A DNA stretch of 64,000 nt from Arcobacter lacus (GCF_003063295.1 NZ_MUXF01000014.1:1-64000); one strand, 5' to 3'; counted from the first letter of the stretch, positions 48,330-58,302 are shown. The notes: generated by a model not told the origin, from the letters alone. Translations and numbers: made by a program.

Positions 48330-49754
48330 CTAGTACCCTAAAATCTCTTTTACCACTTTTTCATGATTATTTTCGTTACTATTTTTATTATTTTCAGCAA
48401 TAAAATCACTTTTATTATTTTTTATAGCACTTAAAGAGTCTTGTAAATATTTGTCTTCAAGTTTTTTTAGTTCACTTAATTGTTCTCTTATATATGTAAT
48501 GTCTTTTGATTTAGGAATCATATATGGGGTTACTATTATGACTAAGTTATTCTTTTTATTCATTTTTGAATCATTTTTAAATAGTTCTCCAAAAAGAGGA
48601 ATATCTCCTAAAACTGGAACCTTTTGTTCTATAGTTTCATTCTTATTTTCTATTAAACCTCCTATTATTACACTTTCCCCATTATTTAAAATAGCTGCTG
48701 TTTTTATCTCTTTTTTTAAAGTATCAGGATTTTGTCCAGCTGAAACAGAAGTTGATTTTACACCTTCTAATAAAGTATTTATTTCCAAAGTCAATTTTGA
48801 ATCACTTGAAATTCTTGGTTTTACTTTAAGAGTTAGTCCTATATCTTCTCTTTCATAATTTGTTCTTTGTAATCCACCATCAGTTAAAGTACTAGAAATT
48901 TCAACTGAAATTTTTTCTCCTACATATATAGAACTCTCTTTATTATCTATTGCCAAAATTGATGGTTCAGAAACTATATCTAAAGCACCATTTTGTTGAA
49001 GTAAGTTTAAACTGGCTCCCAAAGCAAGTCCTGATTTAATATTTAAGTCACTTACTTTTATTCCCAAAGTATCAACTGCTTCTTTTATTGCACTTGAACC
49101 ACCATTTAAATTTGAAGAAATTGCATTTATTCCATCACTTCTTACACTTGTATTTATAATTCCATAAGAAATTCCTATTTTATTAACAAGTTCATTATTT
49201 ACTTCTATAATTTTAGCTTGAACATAAACTTGAGCTTTTTCTTTATCAAGTTCTTGTATCAAATCTTTTATCTGTTTTAATTCATTTTTTGATGCAATAA
49301 CTACTAATGAGTTAGATTCTAAATCCAAAGAAACAAAAGGTTTTGTTGGTTTATTAATATATTTTTTATTTACAACATCATCTAAAATTTTTATAATATT
49401 TGCACCATCAACATTTTTTAAACCTATAACTTCTGTAAACTGTTCTTCTTCTTTGATTATTTCTATTTTTTTTACTTTTAATACACCATTTTCTTCAACT
49501 AAAAAATACCCTTTTTCTTTTAGTGTTGTTTCTAAAATATCAAATAAATTCTCTTTTGTAATTTTTTGTGTTGGAATATAATCAACTTTTTCATTTATGA
49601 TTTGTGTTACTAGAATATTTCTTTTAGTTATTTTTGAGGTTATTTTTATTAAATCATCAACTTTTATATCTTTAAAATTGATATTTATTTCATCATTTGA
49701 ATATAAATTAAGAACATAAAAAATAAGTAATAAAACTATAAATATTTTTTTCAT
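48330..49754 (-). CDS. Isolated secretin (GspD/PilQ superfamily)
   Basis: A 474-residue outer-membrane secretin: signal peptide about 1-20 (MKKIFIVLLLIFYVLNLYS), N-terminal N0-like domain (about 24-95), a ring-building N1-type domain (about 105-175) and the secretin barrel. The barrel has VYVQAKIIEVNNEL at its start and VPVLGDIPLFGELFK near its end, then ends in an Asn/Lys-rich tail. It is shorter than GspD because fewer N-domains are present. No ATPase, pseudopilin or pilotin gene is adjacent, so the partner system must be elsewhere. Confidence 0.9.
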   Translation of the reverse strand: MKKIFIVLLLIFYVLNLYSNDEININFKDIKVDDLIKITSKITKRNILVTQIINEKVDYIPTQKITKENLFDILETTLKEKGYFLVEENGVLKVKKIEIIKEEEQFTEVIGLKNVDGANIIKILDDVVNKKYINKPTKPFVSLDLESNSLVVIASKNELKQIKDLIQELDKEKAQVYVQAKIIEVNNELVNKIGISYGIINTSVRSDGINAISSNLNGGSSAIKEAVDTLGIKVSDLNIKSGLALGASLNLLQQNGALDIVSEPSILAIDNKESSIYVGEKISVEISSTLTDGGLQRTNYEREDIGLTLKVKPRISSDSKLTLEINTLLEGVKSTSVSAGQNPDTLKKEIKTAAILNNGESVIIGGLIENKNETIEQKVPVLGDIPLFGELFKNDSKMNKKNNLVIIVTPYMIPKSKDITYIREQLSELKKLEDKYLQDSLSAIKNNKSDFIAENNKNSNENNHEKVVKEILGY

Positions 49755-49783
49755 AAATAACTCCAGATATTATCTTGAATTAT

Positions 49784-50356
49784 TTATATTATCTTAATAT
49801 TTCTCGAAAGTAAAGGGATTATATCATTAAGTTCTTCATTTGTGAGTTCAATCTTTAATTTTACATTCATATCAAAATCTTTTGAAATTATTTTTATATT
49901 TTCTTGATTCAAGATGTATTCTAATTGAGAAAGCTCATTATAATCAATTTCTAATAGTTTTATTATTAATTTTTTATACTCTTTTAACTCACTAATTTTT
50001 ATGACTTCATTGGCACTATTTGAATATGCTCTAACTAATCCACCTGTTCCTAATTTTGTTCCACCAAAATATCGTACAATAGCAACTGCACTATTTACAA
50101 TATCTGCACCACTTAAAACAGCTAAAGTTGGTTTCCCACTAGTACCTTTTGGTTCTCCATCATCGCTACTATTTTCCACTATTTGCTCAAATTCATTTAA
50201 ATACCTATAAGCATATACAAAATGAACTGCTTTTGGATGTTCTTCTCTTAATCTTTTCATAACCTCATCAAAATTTGAATAAGGAAATAAATATGATATA
50301 AATTTTGATTTTTTCTCTTCAATAGTGTAACTAAACTCTTTTTGAACAAATTTCAA
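49784..50356 (-). CDS. YigZ/IMPACT family protein
   Basis: A 190-residue protein with the IMPACT N-terminal domain: KSKFISYLFPY, then EHPKAVHFVYAYRY and the signature DDGEPKGTSGKPTL, followed by GGTKLGTGGLVRAYSN. The C-terminal part (about 125-190) has the usual ferredoxin-like YigZ fold. Relatives influence translation or ribosome function, but the bacterial role is not settled. Its ATG is only 14 bp from the divergent tlyA ATG. Confidence 0.9.
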   Translation of the reverse strand: MKFVQKEFSYTIEEKKSKFISYLFPYSNFDEVMKRLREEHPKAVHFVYAYRYLNEFEQIVENSSDDGEPKGTSGKPTLAVLSGADIVNSAVAIVRYFGGTKLGTGGLVRAYSNSANEVIKISELKEYKKLIIKLLEIDYNELSQLEYILNQENIKIISKDFDMNVKLKIELTNEELNDIIPLLSRNIKII

Positions 50357-50357
50357 A

Positions 50358-50363
50358 TATAAT
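50358..50363 (+). promoter_or_regulatory. tlyA -10 box placed for a leaderless transcript
   Basis: TATAAT is followed by only 7 nt before the tlyA ATG at 50371, and no ribosome-binding site is present in that space. Transcription would start at or next to the A of the ATG. Confidence 0.5.
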
Positions 50364-50370
50364 TCCGCCT

Positions 50371-51081
50371 ATGAGACTAGATATGTACTTAACTACTAAT
50401 TTTAATATACAAAGTCGAAATAAAGCGACTGAACTAATAAAATCAAATAAAGTTAAATGTGATGGTGAGATTATAACAAAACCATCTTTTAATGTTTTGG
50501 ATTTTCACAAAATTGAACTCTTAGAAGATGACTTTTATGTTTCAAGAGCTGCTTATAAATTAAAATTTTTCTTACAAGAGTTAAAAAACTTTGATTTAAA
50601 AGATAAAAATGCTTTAGATATAGGAAGTAGCACTGGTGGATTCACACAAATTTTATTAGAAAATGAGATAAAAAAAGTAACTTGCGTTGATGTTGGAACA
50701 AATCAACTCCACGAACGAATAAAATATAACGATAAAATAAACTTTTTTGAAAATACTGATATTAGAAATTTTGAAAGTGACGAAATTTTTGATATAGTTA
50801 CTTGTGATGTATCATTTATCTCTATACTAAACATAATTGATGCTATAAATACTCTTGCCTCAAAAGATATAATTATCCTTTTTAAACCACAATTTGAAGT
50901 TGGAACAAATGTGAAAAGAGATAAAAAAGGTATTGTAAAAGATAATAATGCAATACAAAAAGCAAGAGATAACTTTTTAAATAAAACAAATATTTTAAAT
51001 TGGACTTTAAAATATTCAAATATTAGTAAACTACAAGGAAAAGATGGAAATGTTGAAGAGTTCTTCTATTTTAGTAAATAA
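50371..51081 (+). CDS. tlyA: TlyA-type rRNA 2'-O-methyltransferase
   Basis: A 236-residue protein with an N-terminal S4 RNA-binding domain (RLDMYLTTNFNIQSRNKATE) and a FtsJ/RrmJ-like methyltransferase (ALDIGSSTGGFTQILLE, FKPQFEVG). The S4 domain lacks an extension, which fits TlyA type I, known from Campylobacter to methylate 23S rRNA C1920 only and to affect capreomycin sensitivity. Probably a leaderless mRNA. It overlaps ribF by 38 bp. Confidence 0.93.
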   Translation: MRLDMYLTTNFNIQSRNKATELIKSNKVKCDGEIITKPSFNVLDFHKIELLEDDFYVSRAAYKLKFFLQELKNFDLKDKNALDIGSSTGGFTQILLENEIKKVTCVDVGTNQLHERIKYNDKINFFENTDIRNFESDEIFDIVTCDVSFISILNIIDAINTLASKDIIILFKPQFEVGTNVKRDKKGIVKDNNAIQKARDNFLNKTNILNWTLKYSNISKLQGKDGNVEEFFYFSK

Positions 51082-51895
51082 AAATACAATTACAGCTATT
51101 GCAATTGGTGGATTTGATGGTATGCATATAGCACATCAAGAACTTTTTAAAAATTTAGGTGAAAATGGTGCCATTGTTTCAATAGAATCAGGTTTTGCAA
51201 ACTTAACTCCAAAAAGTTATAGACAAGAATATAGCAAATATCCAATTTATTACTACGTTCTTGATAATATAAAAAAACTTGAAGGAATGGAATTTATAAA
51301 ATTACTCAAAGAAGAGTTTCCAAAATTAGAAAAAATAGTTGTTGGTTATGACTTTTGTTTTGGAAAAAATAGAAGTTGTTCAACGCAAGATTTAGAAGAG
51401 CTTTTTGATGGAGAAGTTATTATTATTCCTGAAATAAAAGTTGATAATATCGCTGTACATTCAAGAACTATTAGAGAATTTATAAAAGATGGAAATATAG
51501 AACTTGCAAATAAACTTTTAGGAAAAGAGTATAAAATCTATGGTTTTTTACAAAAAGGTCAAGGATTAGGAACTACAAACTTTGTTCCAACAATAAATCT
51601 AACAATTGATGAATTTTTACTTCCAAAAGAAGGAATTTATATATCAAAAACTATTGTTGATGAAATTGAATACTCTTCAGTTAGTTTTTTAGGGCATAGA
51701 GCTACAACTGATGGAAATTATGCAGTTGAAACTCATATTTTAGATAAAAATATAGAAGTAAATAATCATAATATTCAAATAAAATTTATAAAAAGAGTTA
51801 GAGACAATCAAAAATTTGATAGTTTTGAAGAACTAAAAAAACAGATTCTTGATGATATTGAAGTCTCAAAAAACTATTTTTCTTTGATTAAATAA
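51044..51895 (+). CDS. ribF: Bifunctional riboflavin kinase / FAD synthetase
   Basis: A 283-residue RibF. The N-terminal adenylyltransferase has AIGGFDGMHIAHQELF and VVGYDFCFGKNR. The C-terminal kinase has GQGLGTTNFVPTINL and the catalytic Glu in YAVETHIL. It makes FMN and FAD from riboflavin. ATG 51044 follows AAGGA by 4 nt and lies inside tlyA. A second ATG at 51050 is possible. Confidence 0.94.
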   Translation: MEMLKSSSILVNKNTITAIAIGGFDGMHIAHQELFKNLGENGAIVSIESGFANLTPKSYRQEYSKYPIYYYVLDNIKKLEGMEFIKLLKEEFPKLEKIVVGYDFCFGKNRSCSTQDLEELFDGEVIIIPEIKVDNIAVHSRTIREFIKDGNIELANKLLGKEYKIYGFLQKGQGLGTTNFVPTINLTIDEFLLPKEGIYISKTIVDEIEYSSVSFLGHRATTDGNYAVETHILDKNIEVNNHNIQIKFIKRVRDNQKFDSFEELKKQILDDIEVSKNYFSLIK

Positions 51896-51926
51896 AAATT
51901 TTAACTCTTTTAGATAAAATATAAGT

Positions 51927-52634
51927 ATGATAGATAAAGTATTTAATAAATCAATTACAAAACAGTTTGAATTTGATGAAGAAGTAGCTAGCGTATTTGA
52001 TGATATGCTAAATAGATCAGTTCCTTTTTATAAAGAGATGCAAAGATTATCAATAAATTTTGCTTGCAATTTTCTAAGTGAAAATGACAAAGTTTATGAT
52101 TTAGGATGTTCTACTGCTTCAACTTTAATTGAATTAAGCAAACATTGTAAACATAATTTAAAATTAATAGGTATTGATAACTCTGATGCAATGCTAAAAC
52201 GAGCTTCAAACAAAGCTAAAGCTTTTGGGGTTGAAATCGAGTTAATAAATGCTGATTTACATGATGTAACATACAATGATGCAAAACTTATTCTTTCAAA
52301 CTATACTTTACAATTTATCAGACCATTACAAAGAGAAAAATTAGTAAAAAAAATATATGATTCATTAGATGAAAAAGGTATTTTTATCTTTAGTGAAAAA
52401 GTTATTTCAACAAATTCTAACCTCAATAAACAGTGCATTGATGAATATTATGAGTTTAAAAAAACTCAAGGTTATAGTGAATTTGAAATATCACAAAAAC
52501 GAGAAGCTTTAGAAAATGTACTAATACCTTATACTGAAGATGAAAATAAAAAAATGATAAAAGATGCTGGATTTAGCCATTGTGAAACTATTTTTAAATG
52601 GGTAAATTTTGCAACATTTATAGCAATAAAATAA
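51927..52634 (+). CDS. cmoA: Carboxy-S-adenosyl-L-methionine synthase
   Basis: A 235-residue SAM-dependent enzyme with [15 protein letters not shown] and [10 protein letters not shown], as in CmoA. It makes carboxy-SAM from SAM and prephenate for the tRNA wobble modification 5-oxyacetyluridine. cmoB is not in the window. GATAAAAT (51913-51920) ends 6 nt before the ATG and no AGGA is present, so this transcript may also be leaderless. Confidence 0.93.
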
Positions 52635-52646
52635 AGGAAAAAAGTT

Positions 52647-53153
52647 ATGTTAAAAATTGGAGATAATGCACCAAGTTTTTGTGCTCCAAATCAAGATGAT
52701 GTAGAGATTTGTTCAAGAGATTTAGCAGGAAAATGGATAGTTTTATACTTTTATCCAAAAGATTTAACTCCTGGTTGTACAACTGAAGCTTGCGATTTTA
52801 CAGATAAACACTCATTTTTTGATGATTTAGATGCTGTTGTTATAGGAGTAAGTCCTGATGATACAGAAAAACACAGAAAATTTATTGATAAATATGACTT
52901 AACAATAACTTTATTATCTGATGAAACGAAAAAAATATGTCAAGATTTTGGTGTTTGGCAACTGAAAAAATTTATGGGTAAAGAGTTTATGGGTGTAGTA
53001 AGAAGCACTTTTATTATAAATCCTGAAGGAAAAATTGCAGCTTTTTGGGATAAAGTAAGTGTCAGAAAAACAAAAAGTGTAAAAGGTGAAAAAATCGAAA
53101 TTTTACATGTTGATGAAGTTAGAACTAAACTTCAAGAATTACAATCAAACTAA
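52647..53153 (+). CDS. bcp: Thioredoxin-dependent peroxiredoxin, Bcp/PrxQ type
   Basis: A 168-residue peroxiredoxin. The peroxidatic Cys is C44 in LTPGCTTEACDF and the resolving Cys is C49, the PrxQ spacing. It reduces hydrogen peroxide and organic peroxides. Ribosome-binding site AAGGAAAA. It lies 12 bp after cmoA and 11 bp before the PgbA homologue. Confidence 0.95.
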   Translation: MLKIGDNAPSFCAPNQDDVEICSRDLAGKWIVLYFYPKDLTPGCTTEACDFTDKHSFFDDLDAVVIGVSPDDTEKHRKFIDKYDLTITLLSDETKKICQDFGVWQLKKFMGKEFMGVVRSTFIINPEGKIAAFWDKVSVRKTKSVKGEKIEILHVDEVRTKLQELQSN

Positions 53154-53164
53154 TAGGAAAAATG

Positions 53165-54169
53165 ATGAAAAAAACGTTTAACAAAGCTCTATTTTTAGGT
53201 GCAATATCTCTACTTTCAAGTAATTTATTAGCTGATGAAACTATTTGTTATAAAAATGGTTTAGATTTACCTTCTCAAATTGAAACTTCAAAACTTGATG
53301 GTGGAATTTGTGAAGGAAAATTGACTTTAAATGATATGAAAAAATCTGGTTGGGATATTTTAGATATTCAAGTTACAACATCTCAAAATAAACTTAGCTA
53401 TTCATACTATTTTTATAAAAATACAAATCAAGCTTTATCAAATACACCTAAAACTTATGCAAATAGTTTAAACTATTCTAAAAAAGAGTTTTCAATCAAA
53501 CCTATTGGTGCAAAAGTTGTAAATCTAAAAGATAACCAAAGTACAATTGATGTTGGTAATTTAACTGTTGGACAATCTGGTATTGTTGTACATATTTATG
53601 ATAATGATAAAAGATTAATTGTTGCAAATGCAAAAGTTATCAGTTCAACTCCTACTTCGTCAGTTGTTGAATATTTTCCTTTTGATGATTTAAAACAAGA
53701 TGCTATTCCAACTACAAAAAGAGTTGTAACAAATAATGATGTAATTGTTTTAAATTATATGTATAATCAATCTTTATTAATTGCACCTGATTATGATAGT
53801 TTCCAAGCTGTAAGAAGTGATTTTAGACAAAATAACTTTATTCATTCAGATATTTTTGCTACAAAACTAAAAGTAAATAATCAACCTTTCCCAACAAAAG
53901 AAGATATTCAAAAATTTGCAATTGAACAAAACTTAGGAACAATCTTCTTTGTATTAGATAGTAAAGTATATATTCTTGATACAAAAACATTCGCTATATT
54001 GGATGTTTATAGTTTCCCTGTAAATATAAAAGAAAAACAAATGCCATTTTATACAAGAGTTGAAGAGATAAAAGGACCTCTTATTGATTTTTCATCTATT
54101 CCATTTTTCTCTGATAAAGAAGATTTAGGTTATGATGATTATTATAAGCAAATTTTAGGATTAAAATAA
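53165..54169 (+). CDS. PgbA-type plasminogen-binding protein homologue
   Basis: A 334-residue protein with a signal peptide (cut after about LLADE, near residue 25) and the cysteine-poor N-terminal domain of the H. pylori PgbA family (ICYKNGLDLPSQIETSKLDG, GWDILDIQ). The last residue is Lys (ILGLK), and C-terminal lysines are important for plasminogen binding in H. pylori PgbA/PgbB. The long Lys-rich tail of H. pylori PgbA is absent, so real plasminogen binding is uncertain. ATG 53165 has AGGA 6 nt upstream and ATG 53162 is next to it. Confidence 0.75.
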   Translation: MKKTFNKALFLGAISLLSSNLLADETICYKNGLDLPSQIETSKLDGGICEGKLTLNDMKKSGWDILDIQVTTSQNKLSYSYYFYKNTNQALSNTPKTYANSLNYSKKEFSIKPIGAKVVNLKDNQSTIDVGNLTVGQSGIVVHIYDNDKRLIVANAKVISSTPTSSVVEYFPFDDLKQDAIPTTKRVVTNNDVIVLNYMYNQSLLIAPDYDSFQAVRSDFRQNNFIHSDIFATKLKVNNQPFPTKEDIQKFAIEQNLGTIFFVLDSKVYILDTKTFAILDVYSFPVNIKEKQMPFYTRVEEIKGPLIDFSSIPFFSDKEDLGYDDYYKQILGLK

Positions 54170-55557
54170 TGATTGATAAAAAACATTTAGATTATTTAAC
54201 TTCTATTGTTGGTGAAGAAAATATAAAAAGTGATAAAGCTCACTTAATTGCTTTTTGTTATGATGCAACAAGAAGTAGATTTGAACCTGATGCTGTAGTT
54301 TTTCCAAGACACGAACAAGATGTTAGTGATATTTTAAAATATTGTAATGAACATAAAATAGTTATCGTTCCAAGAGGAGCTGGTTCAGGTTTTACTGGTG
54401 GTGCACTTCCTGCAAATGGTGGAATTATTCTTTCACTTGAAAGACATATGAATAAACTACTTGAAATCGATATGGAAAATATGGTTGGAGTTGTTCAACC
54501 AGGACTTATAAATATGCAATTTCAAAAAGCAGTTGAAGAAGTAGGACTATTTTATCCGCCAGATCCAGCAAGTGAAGAGTATTCATCTCTTGGAGGAAAT
54601 GTAAGTGAAAATGCAGGTGGAATGAGAGCTGCAAAATATGGTATTACAAAAGATTATGTAATGGCATTAAGAGCTGTTCTTCCAAATGGAGATATTATAG
54701 TTGCTGGTAAAAAAACTATTAAAGATGTAGCAGGTTATAACACAGCTGGAATTTTAATAGCAAGTGAAGGAACTTTAGCAGTTATCACTGAAATTACTTT
54801 AAAACTAATTCCAAAACCAAAATTCAAAAAGACATATATGGGAGTTTTTCCTAGCGTTGATAGTGCTATGACAGCTGTTTTTAAATCACTTGCTGCTGGT
54901 GCTAATCCTGTTGCAATGGAATTTTTAGATGCACTTGTAATTAAAGCATTAAAACAAAAATTTCCTCATATTAGCCTTCCTGAAAATGCAGGTGGAATTT
55001 TAGTTGGGGATGTTGATGCAAGTAGTGAAGATGAAATAAACTCTCAATTAGAAACTTTAAAAAACTCTTTTGCACAAAATGGTTCTATTGATTTTATAGT
55101 AGCAAGTGATGAAGAAGAGAGCAAAAAACTTTGGTTTGCAAGAAGAAATGCAAGTCCAGCAACTATGATTTATGGAACAAAAAAATTAAATGAAGATATT
55201 TCTGTTCCAAGAAGTAAATTACCAATTGCATTAGAAGGAATCTATAAAATTGGTGAAAAATATGGCTTCAACGTTCCATGTTTTGGTCATGCAGGTGATG
55301 GAAATATCCACGTAAATGTTATGGTTAAAGATAAAACAAATGAAAAAGAGATGGAAGATGGACACAAAGCTATCGAAGAAATTTTTCAATATGTTGTAGA
55401 TTTAGGTGGAACTTTAAGTGGAGAACACGGTATTGGACTTTCAAAAGCACCATTTATGAATATCGCATTTACTGAAGCTGAGATGAATCTATTTAGAAGT
55501 ATCAAAAAAGCTTTTGACCCAAATAACATCTTAAATCCTTTTAAAATGGGATTATAA
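54169..55557 (+). CDS. FAD-linked oxidase, GlcD/lactate dehydrogenase type
   Basis: A 462-residue flavoprotein with the FAD-binding PCMH domain (VPRGAGSGFTGGALP, SSLGGNVSENAGGMRAAKYG) and the GlcD-type C-terminal domain (FGHAGDGNIHVNVMV, LSGEHGIGLSKAPFM). It oxidises a 2-hydroxy acid such as glycolate or D-lactate. The partner subunits GlcE/GlcF are not adjacent. It shares one base (TAATG) with the PgbA gene. Confidence 0.92.
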   Translation: MIDKKHLDYLTSIVGEENIKSDKAHLIAFCYDATRSRFEPDAVVFPRHEQDVSDILKYCNEHKIVIVPRGAGSGFTGGALPANGGIILSLERHMNKLLEIDMENMVGVVQPGLINMQFQKAVEEVGLFYPPDPASEEYSSLGGNVSENAGGMRAAKYGITKDYVMALRAVLPNGDIIVAGKKTIKDVAGYNTAGILIASEGTLAVITEITLKLIPKPKFKKTYMGVFPSVDSAMTAVFKSLAAGANPVAMEFLDALVIKALKQKFPHISLPENAGGILVGDVDASSEDEINSQLETLKNSFAQNGSIDFIVASDEEESKKLWFARRNASPATMIYGTKKLNEDISVPRSKLPIALEGIYKIGEKYGFNVPCFGHAGDGNIHVNVMVKDKTNEKEMEDGHKAIEEIFQYVVDLGGTLSGEHGIGLSKAPFMNIAFTEAEMNLFRSIKKAFDPNNILNPFKMGL

Positions 55558-55564
55558 TTTAGTT

Positions 55565-56350
55565 ATGCAAAAAGAAGATGGTAATATAAGTCTTTTAAAA
55601 AAATTTATTCTTGCTGTTGATTCGTTTTTTAATGATGATACAACTTACTACGCAGCGAGTTTAAGTTTTTTTACTATCTTCTCTATTTTACCAATAATTG
55701 CTCTAGCAATAGCAATTATTTCAAATTTCCCAGAATTTCATGATTATATGAATACTTTTACGATTTATCTATTTAATTTTATAAATCCAACTCACTCAAA
55801 AGATATAATTGAAGCCTTAGAAAACTATATTTCTAACTCAAATAAATTAGGATTTTTAGGAATTATTTATATGATATTTGTTTTTGTGATGTTTTTTAAA
55901 GATTATGATTATATTGTAAATAAAATTCATGAAACAGTAAGACGTCCTGTTATACTGTCTTTTTTTATTTATTCTTTATTTTTTATAATATTTCCTCTAT
56001 TTTTTGTCATCTTAACTTTTGTTTTGTCATTTTTAGAAAATGATTTCTTGAGAAACTCTATATCTTTTATATTTACTTGGTTTATATTTTTTAGTTTATT
56101 TAAATTAAGTGCAAATAAAAGAATAGACAATTACGCGGCTTTAATATCATCATTTTTTACTTTAGCAGTTTTAAGTATCTCTAAAAACTTATTTATTTAT
56201 TATGTAATTTATAATAAAACTTACACAACTATTTATGGTTCTCTTGCAACTTTACTTTTTACATTTTTTTGGATTTATGTTTCGTGGATAATATATTTAT
56301 ATGGAGTGAAAATGTGCCATAAATTGGATTTAAGAATAAAAAAATCTTAG
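55565..56350 (+). CDS. YihY/Rbn-family inner membrane protein
   Basis: A 261-residue membrane protein. The start YYAASLSFFTIFSILPIIALA and the later TIYGSLATLLFTFFWIYVSW are the YihY family blocks, with about six membrane segments. The old name (RNase BN) was a misassignment, and its function is unknown. TATAAT at 55553-55558 ends 6 nt before the ATG, another possible leaderless start, or it is translated by coupling to the upstream gene. It overlaps the convergent HNH gene by 4 bp. Confidence 0.9.
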   Translation: MQKEDGNISLLKKFILAVDSFFNDDTTYYAASLSFFTIFSILPIIALAIAIISNFPEFHDYMNTFTIYLFNFINPTHSKDIIEALENYISNSNKLGFLGIIYMIFVFVMFFKDYDYIVNKIHETVRRPVILSFFIYSLFFIIFPLFFVILTFVLSFLENDFLRNSISFIFTWFIFFSLFKLSANKRIDNYAALISSFFTLAVLSISKNLFIYYVIYNKTYTTIYGSLATLLFTFFWIYVSWIIYLYGVKMCHKLDLRIKKS

Positions 56351-56913
56351 TTTTTTACTAAACTCAATAATTTATCATTTAAAGAAATATGTAAATTTCC
56401 CTTTGAATCATTTTGATTAAAATTTACAATTTTATAACAATCAAAACATAAAATTATAATATTTTCAAAGTGAAAAGTTCCACCATCTTTTATCTCTTTT
56501 ACAAAAGCTGTATGAACATCTGTCAATTCATTTAAAACTTTTCCACATCTATTACAACATCTATCATCTCTTCTATAAACAAATTCTTTTCTTTTTAACC
56601 AATCAGTTGGATATTTAAAACTTGTTACTGAATTTAAATTGTATCCTTGCCAAAATTTATCTTTTGGAATTGATTTTTGTGTTGTTTTTGTATATTCAAA
56701 ATTTAAAAATTGTTTGACAACATTTTCTATCATCAAACTTTTTTTAACTTTTAAATTTGTCTCATTTTTAAAATCTTTAGAAACACTATAATCTATTTTT
56801 ATCTTTGGATGATTTGATTTCATATAAGATTCTAAAATCTCTATAAACATATCAAATTCATCACTTTCAAAGTTTTCTTTTGAAAAAAATATTTTTTTTA
56901 GTGTTTGAATCAA
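56347..56913 (-). CDS. HNH-like zinc-binding protein
   Basis: A 188-residue protein with an HNH-type zinc site: Cys120 and Cys123, His134 in DVHTAF, then Asn151, Cys156 and Cys159. The region before it (1-110) has no recognised motif. It may be an endonuclease or a degenerate HNH protein. The catalytic core is only partly typical. It follows murA by 2 bp in the same direction. Confidence 0.65.
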   Translation of the reverse strand: MIQTLKKIFFSKENFESDEFDMFIEILESYMKSNHPKIKIDYSVSKDFKNETNLKVKKSLMIENVVKQFLNFEYTKTTQKSIPKDKFWQGYNLNSVTSFKYPTDWLKRKEFVYRRDDRCCNRCGKVLNELTDVHTAFVKEIKDGGTFHFENIIILCFDCYKIVNFNQNDSKGNLHISLNDKLLSLVKN

Positions 56914-56915
56914 AA

Positions 56916-58184
56916 TTACTCCTCTTTACATCTTTTTACATTTGCACCAATAAGTGATAATTTTCCTTCAAGATTTTCATATCCTCTGTCAAGATGATAA
57001 ATTCTATGAATATTTGTTTCACCATCTGCTACAAGTGCAGCTAAAACTAATGCTGATGAAGCTCTCAAATCTGTTGCCATAACATCAGTTCCATGTAAAT
57101 TTCCAGTTTTTCCATTAATTGTTGCAATATTTCCATTTAGATGAATATCTGCTCCAAGTCTTAAAAGTTCACTAACATGCATAAATCTATTTTCAAATAA
57201 TCTTTCATCAATAGTACTAGTTCCATTTGCTTGGGTTGCAAGTGCCATAAATTGTGCTTGCATATCTGTTGGAAATCCTGGATATTCTGTTGTGATTATA
57301 TTTACAGGTTTTATCTCAGTTGTTGGTAAAATTGTCACACTATTTTCATCTTGTAATACTTCAAAATTCATCTCTTCAAGTTTTGAAATAACTGCTTCAA
57401 GATGTAAAGGAATAACTTTATTTATTTTTAATTTTTTATTTGTAATTGCAGCTGCACACATATAAGTCCCAGCTTCTATTCTATCAGGAATTACATCAAA
57501 AGGTTTTATATCGATTAATTTTTGTCCTGTTCCTTCAATTATAATTTTCGAAGTACCTATTCCTTCTATTTTAACACCACTATTTGCTAAAACTTCACAA
57601 AGTTGAACAATTTCAGGCTCTTTTGCTGCATTTATAATAGTTGTTGTTCCATATGCAAGTGCAGCTGCCATAACTATATTTTCAGTTCCACCAACTGTTA
57701 CTTTATCAAATACTATTTTTGCACCTTTTAATCCTTGTGGTGCTGTTGCTTTTATATATCCTTGAAGAATCTCTATTTTTGCACCCATTTGCTCTAATGC
57801 TTTTAAGTGTAAATCAACTGGTCTTTGACCTATTGCACAACCTCCTGGAAGCGAAACTTCACAATGCCCAAATCTAGCTAATAATGGTCCTAAAACTAAA
57901 ATTGAAGCCCTCATAGTTTTTACAATATCATAAGTTGCTGTTGTATTATTGATACTTGAAGTATTTATTTTTACACTATTTTCTTCTTTTACATAGTTTC
58001 CACCAAGTTTTAAAATAAGTTTTAAAAAAGTATTTATATCTACAACATTTGGTAAATTACCAATTGTAATCTCATTTTTTCCTAAAATTGTACAAGCAAT
58101 CAAAGGTAAAGCAGCATTTTTTGCTCCAGATATTTCTACACTTCCTGAAATATCTTTTCCACCAACAATTTTTAAATATTCCAT
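56916..58184 (-). CDS. murA: UDP-N-acetylglucosamine 1-carboxyvinyltransferase
   Basis: A 422-residue MurA, the first committed enzyme of peptidoglycan synthesis. [13 protein letters not shown] near the start and the catalytic Cys116 in [11 protein letters not shown] are intact. Cys at that position is the fosfomycin-reactive form. The C-terminus [17 protein letters not shown] is typical. AGGAAGATT precedes the ATG, and a divergent promoter region separates it from the EamA gene. Confidence 0.97.
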   Translation of the reverse strand: MEYLKIVGGKDISGSVEISGAKNAALPLIACTILGKNEITIGNLPNVVDINTFLKLILKLGGNYVKEENSVKINTSSINNTTATYDIVKTMRASILVLGPLLARFGHCEVSLPGGCAIGQRPVDLHLKALEQMGAKIEILQGYIKATAPQGLKGAKIVFDKVTVGGTENIVMAAALAYGTTTIINAAKEPEIVQLCEVLANSGVKIEGIGTSKIIIEGTGQKLIDIKPFDVIPDRIEAGTYMCAAAITNKKLKINKVIPLHLEAVISKLEEMNFEVLQDENSVTILPTTEIKPVNIITTEYPGFPTDMQAQFMALATQANGTSTIDERLFENRFMHVSELLRLGADIHLNGNIATINGKTGNLHGTDVMATDLRASSALVLAALVADGETNIHRIYHLDRGYENLEGKLSLIGANVKRCKEE

Positions 58185-58302
58185 AATCTTCCTATAATAT
58201 AGTCATTTTTAGGCTAATATTATCCAAAAAAAGCTTTATTTTTTACCTTGTTTTAATAGCATAAGCACTACAATCGCATTTTTATACGATTAAGGAATTA
58301 TT

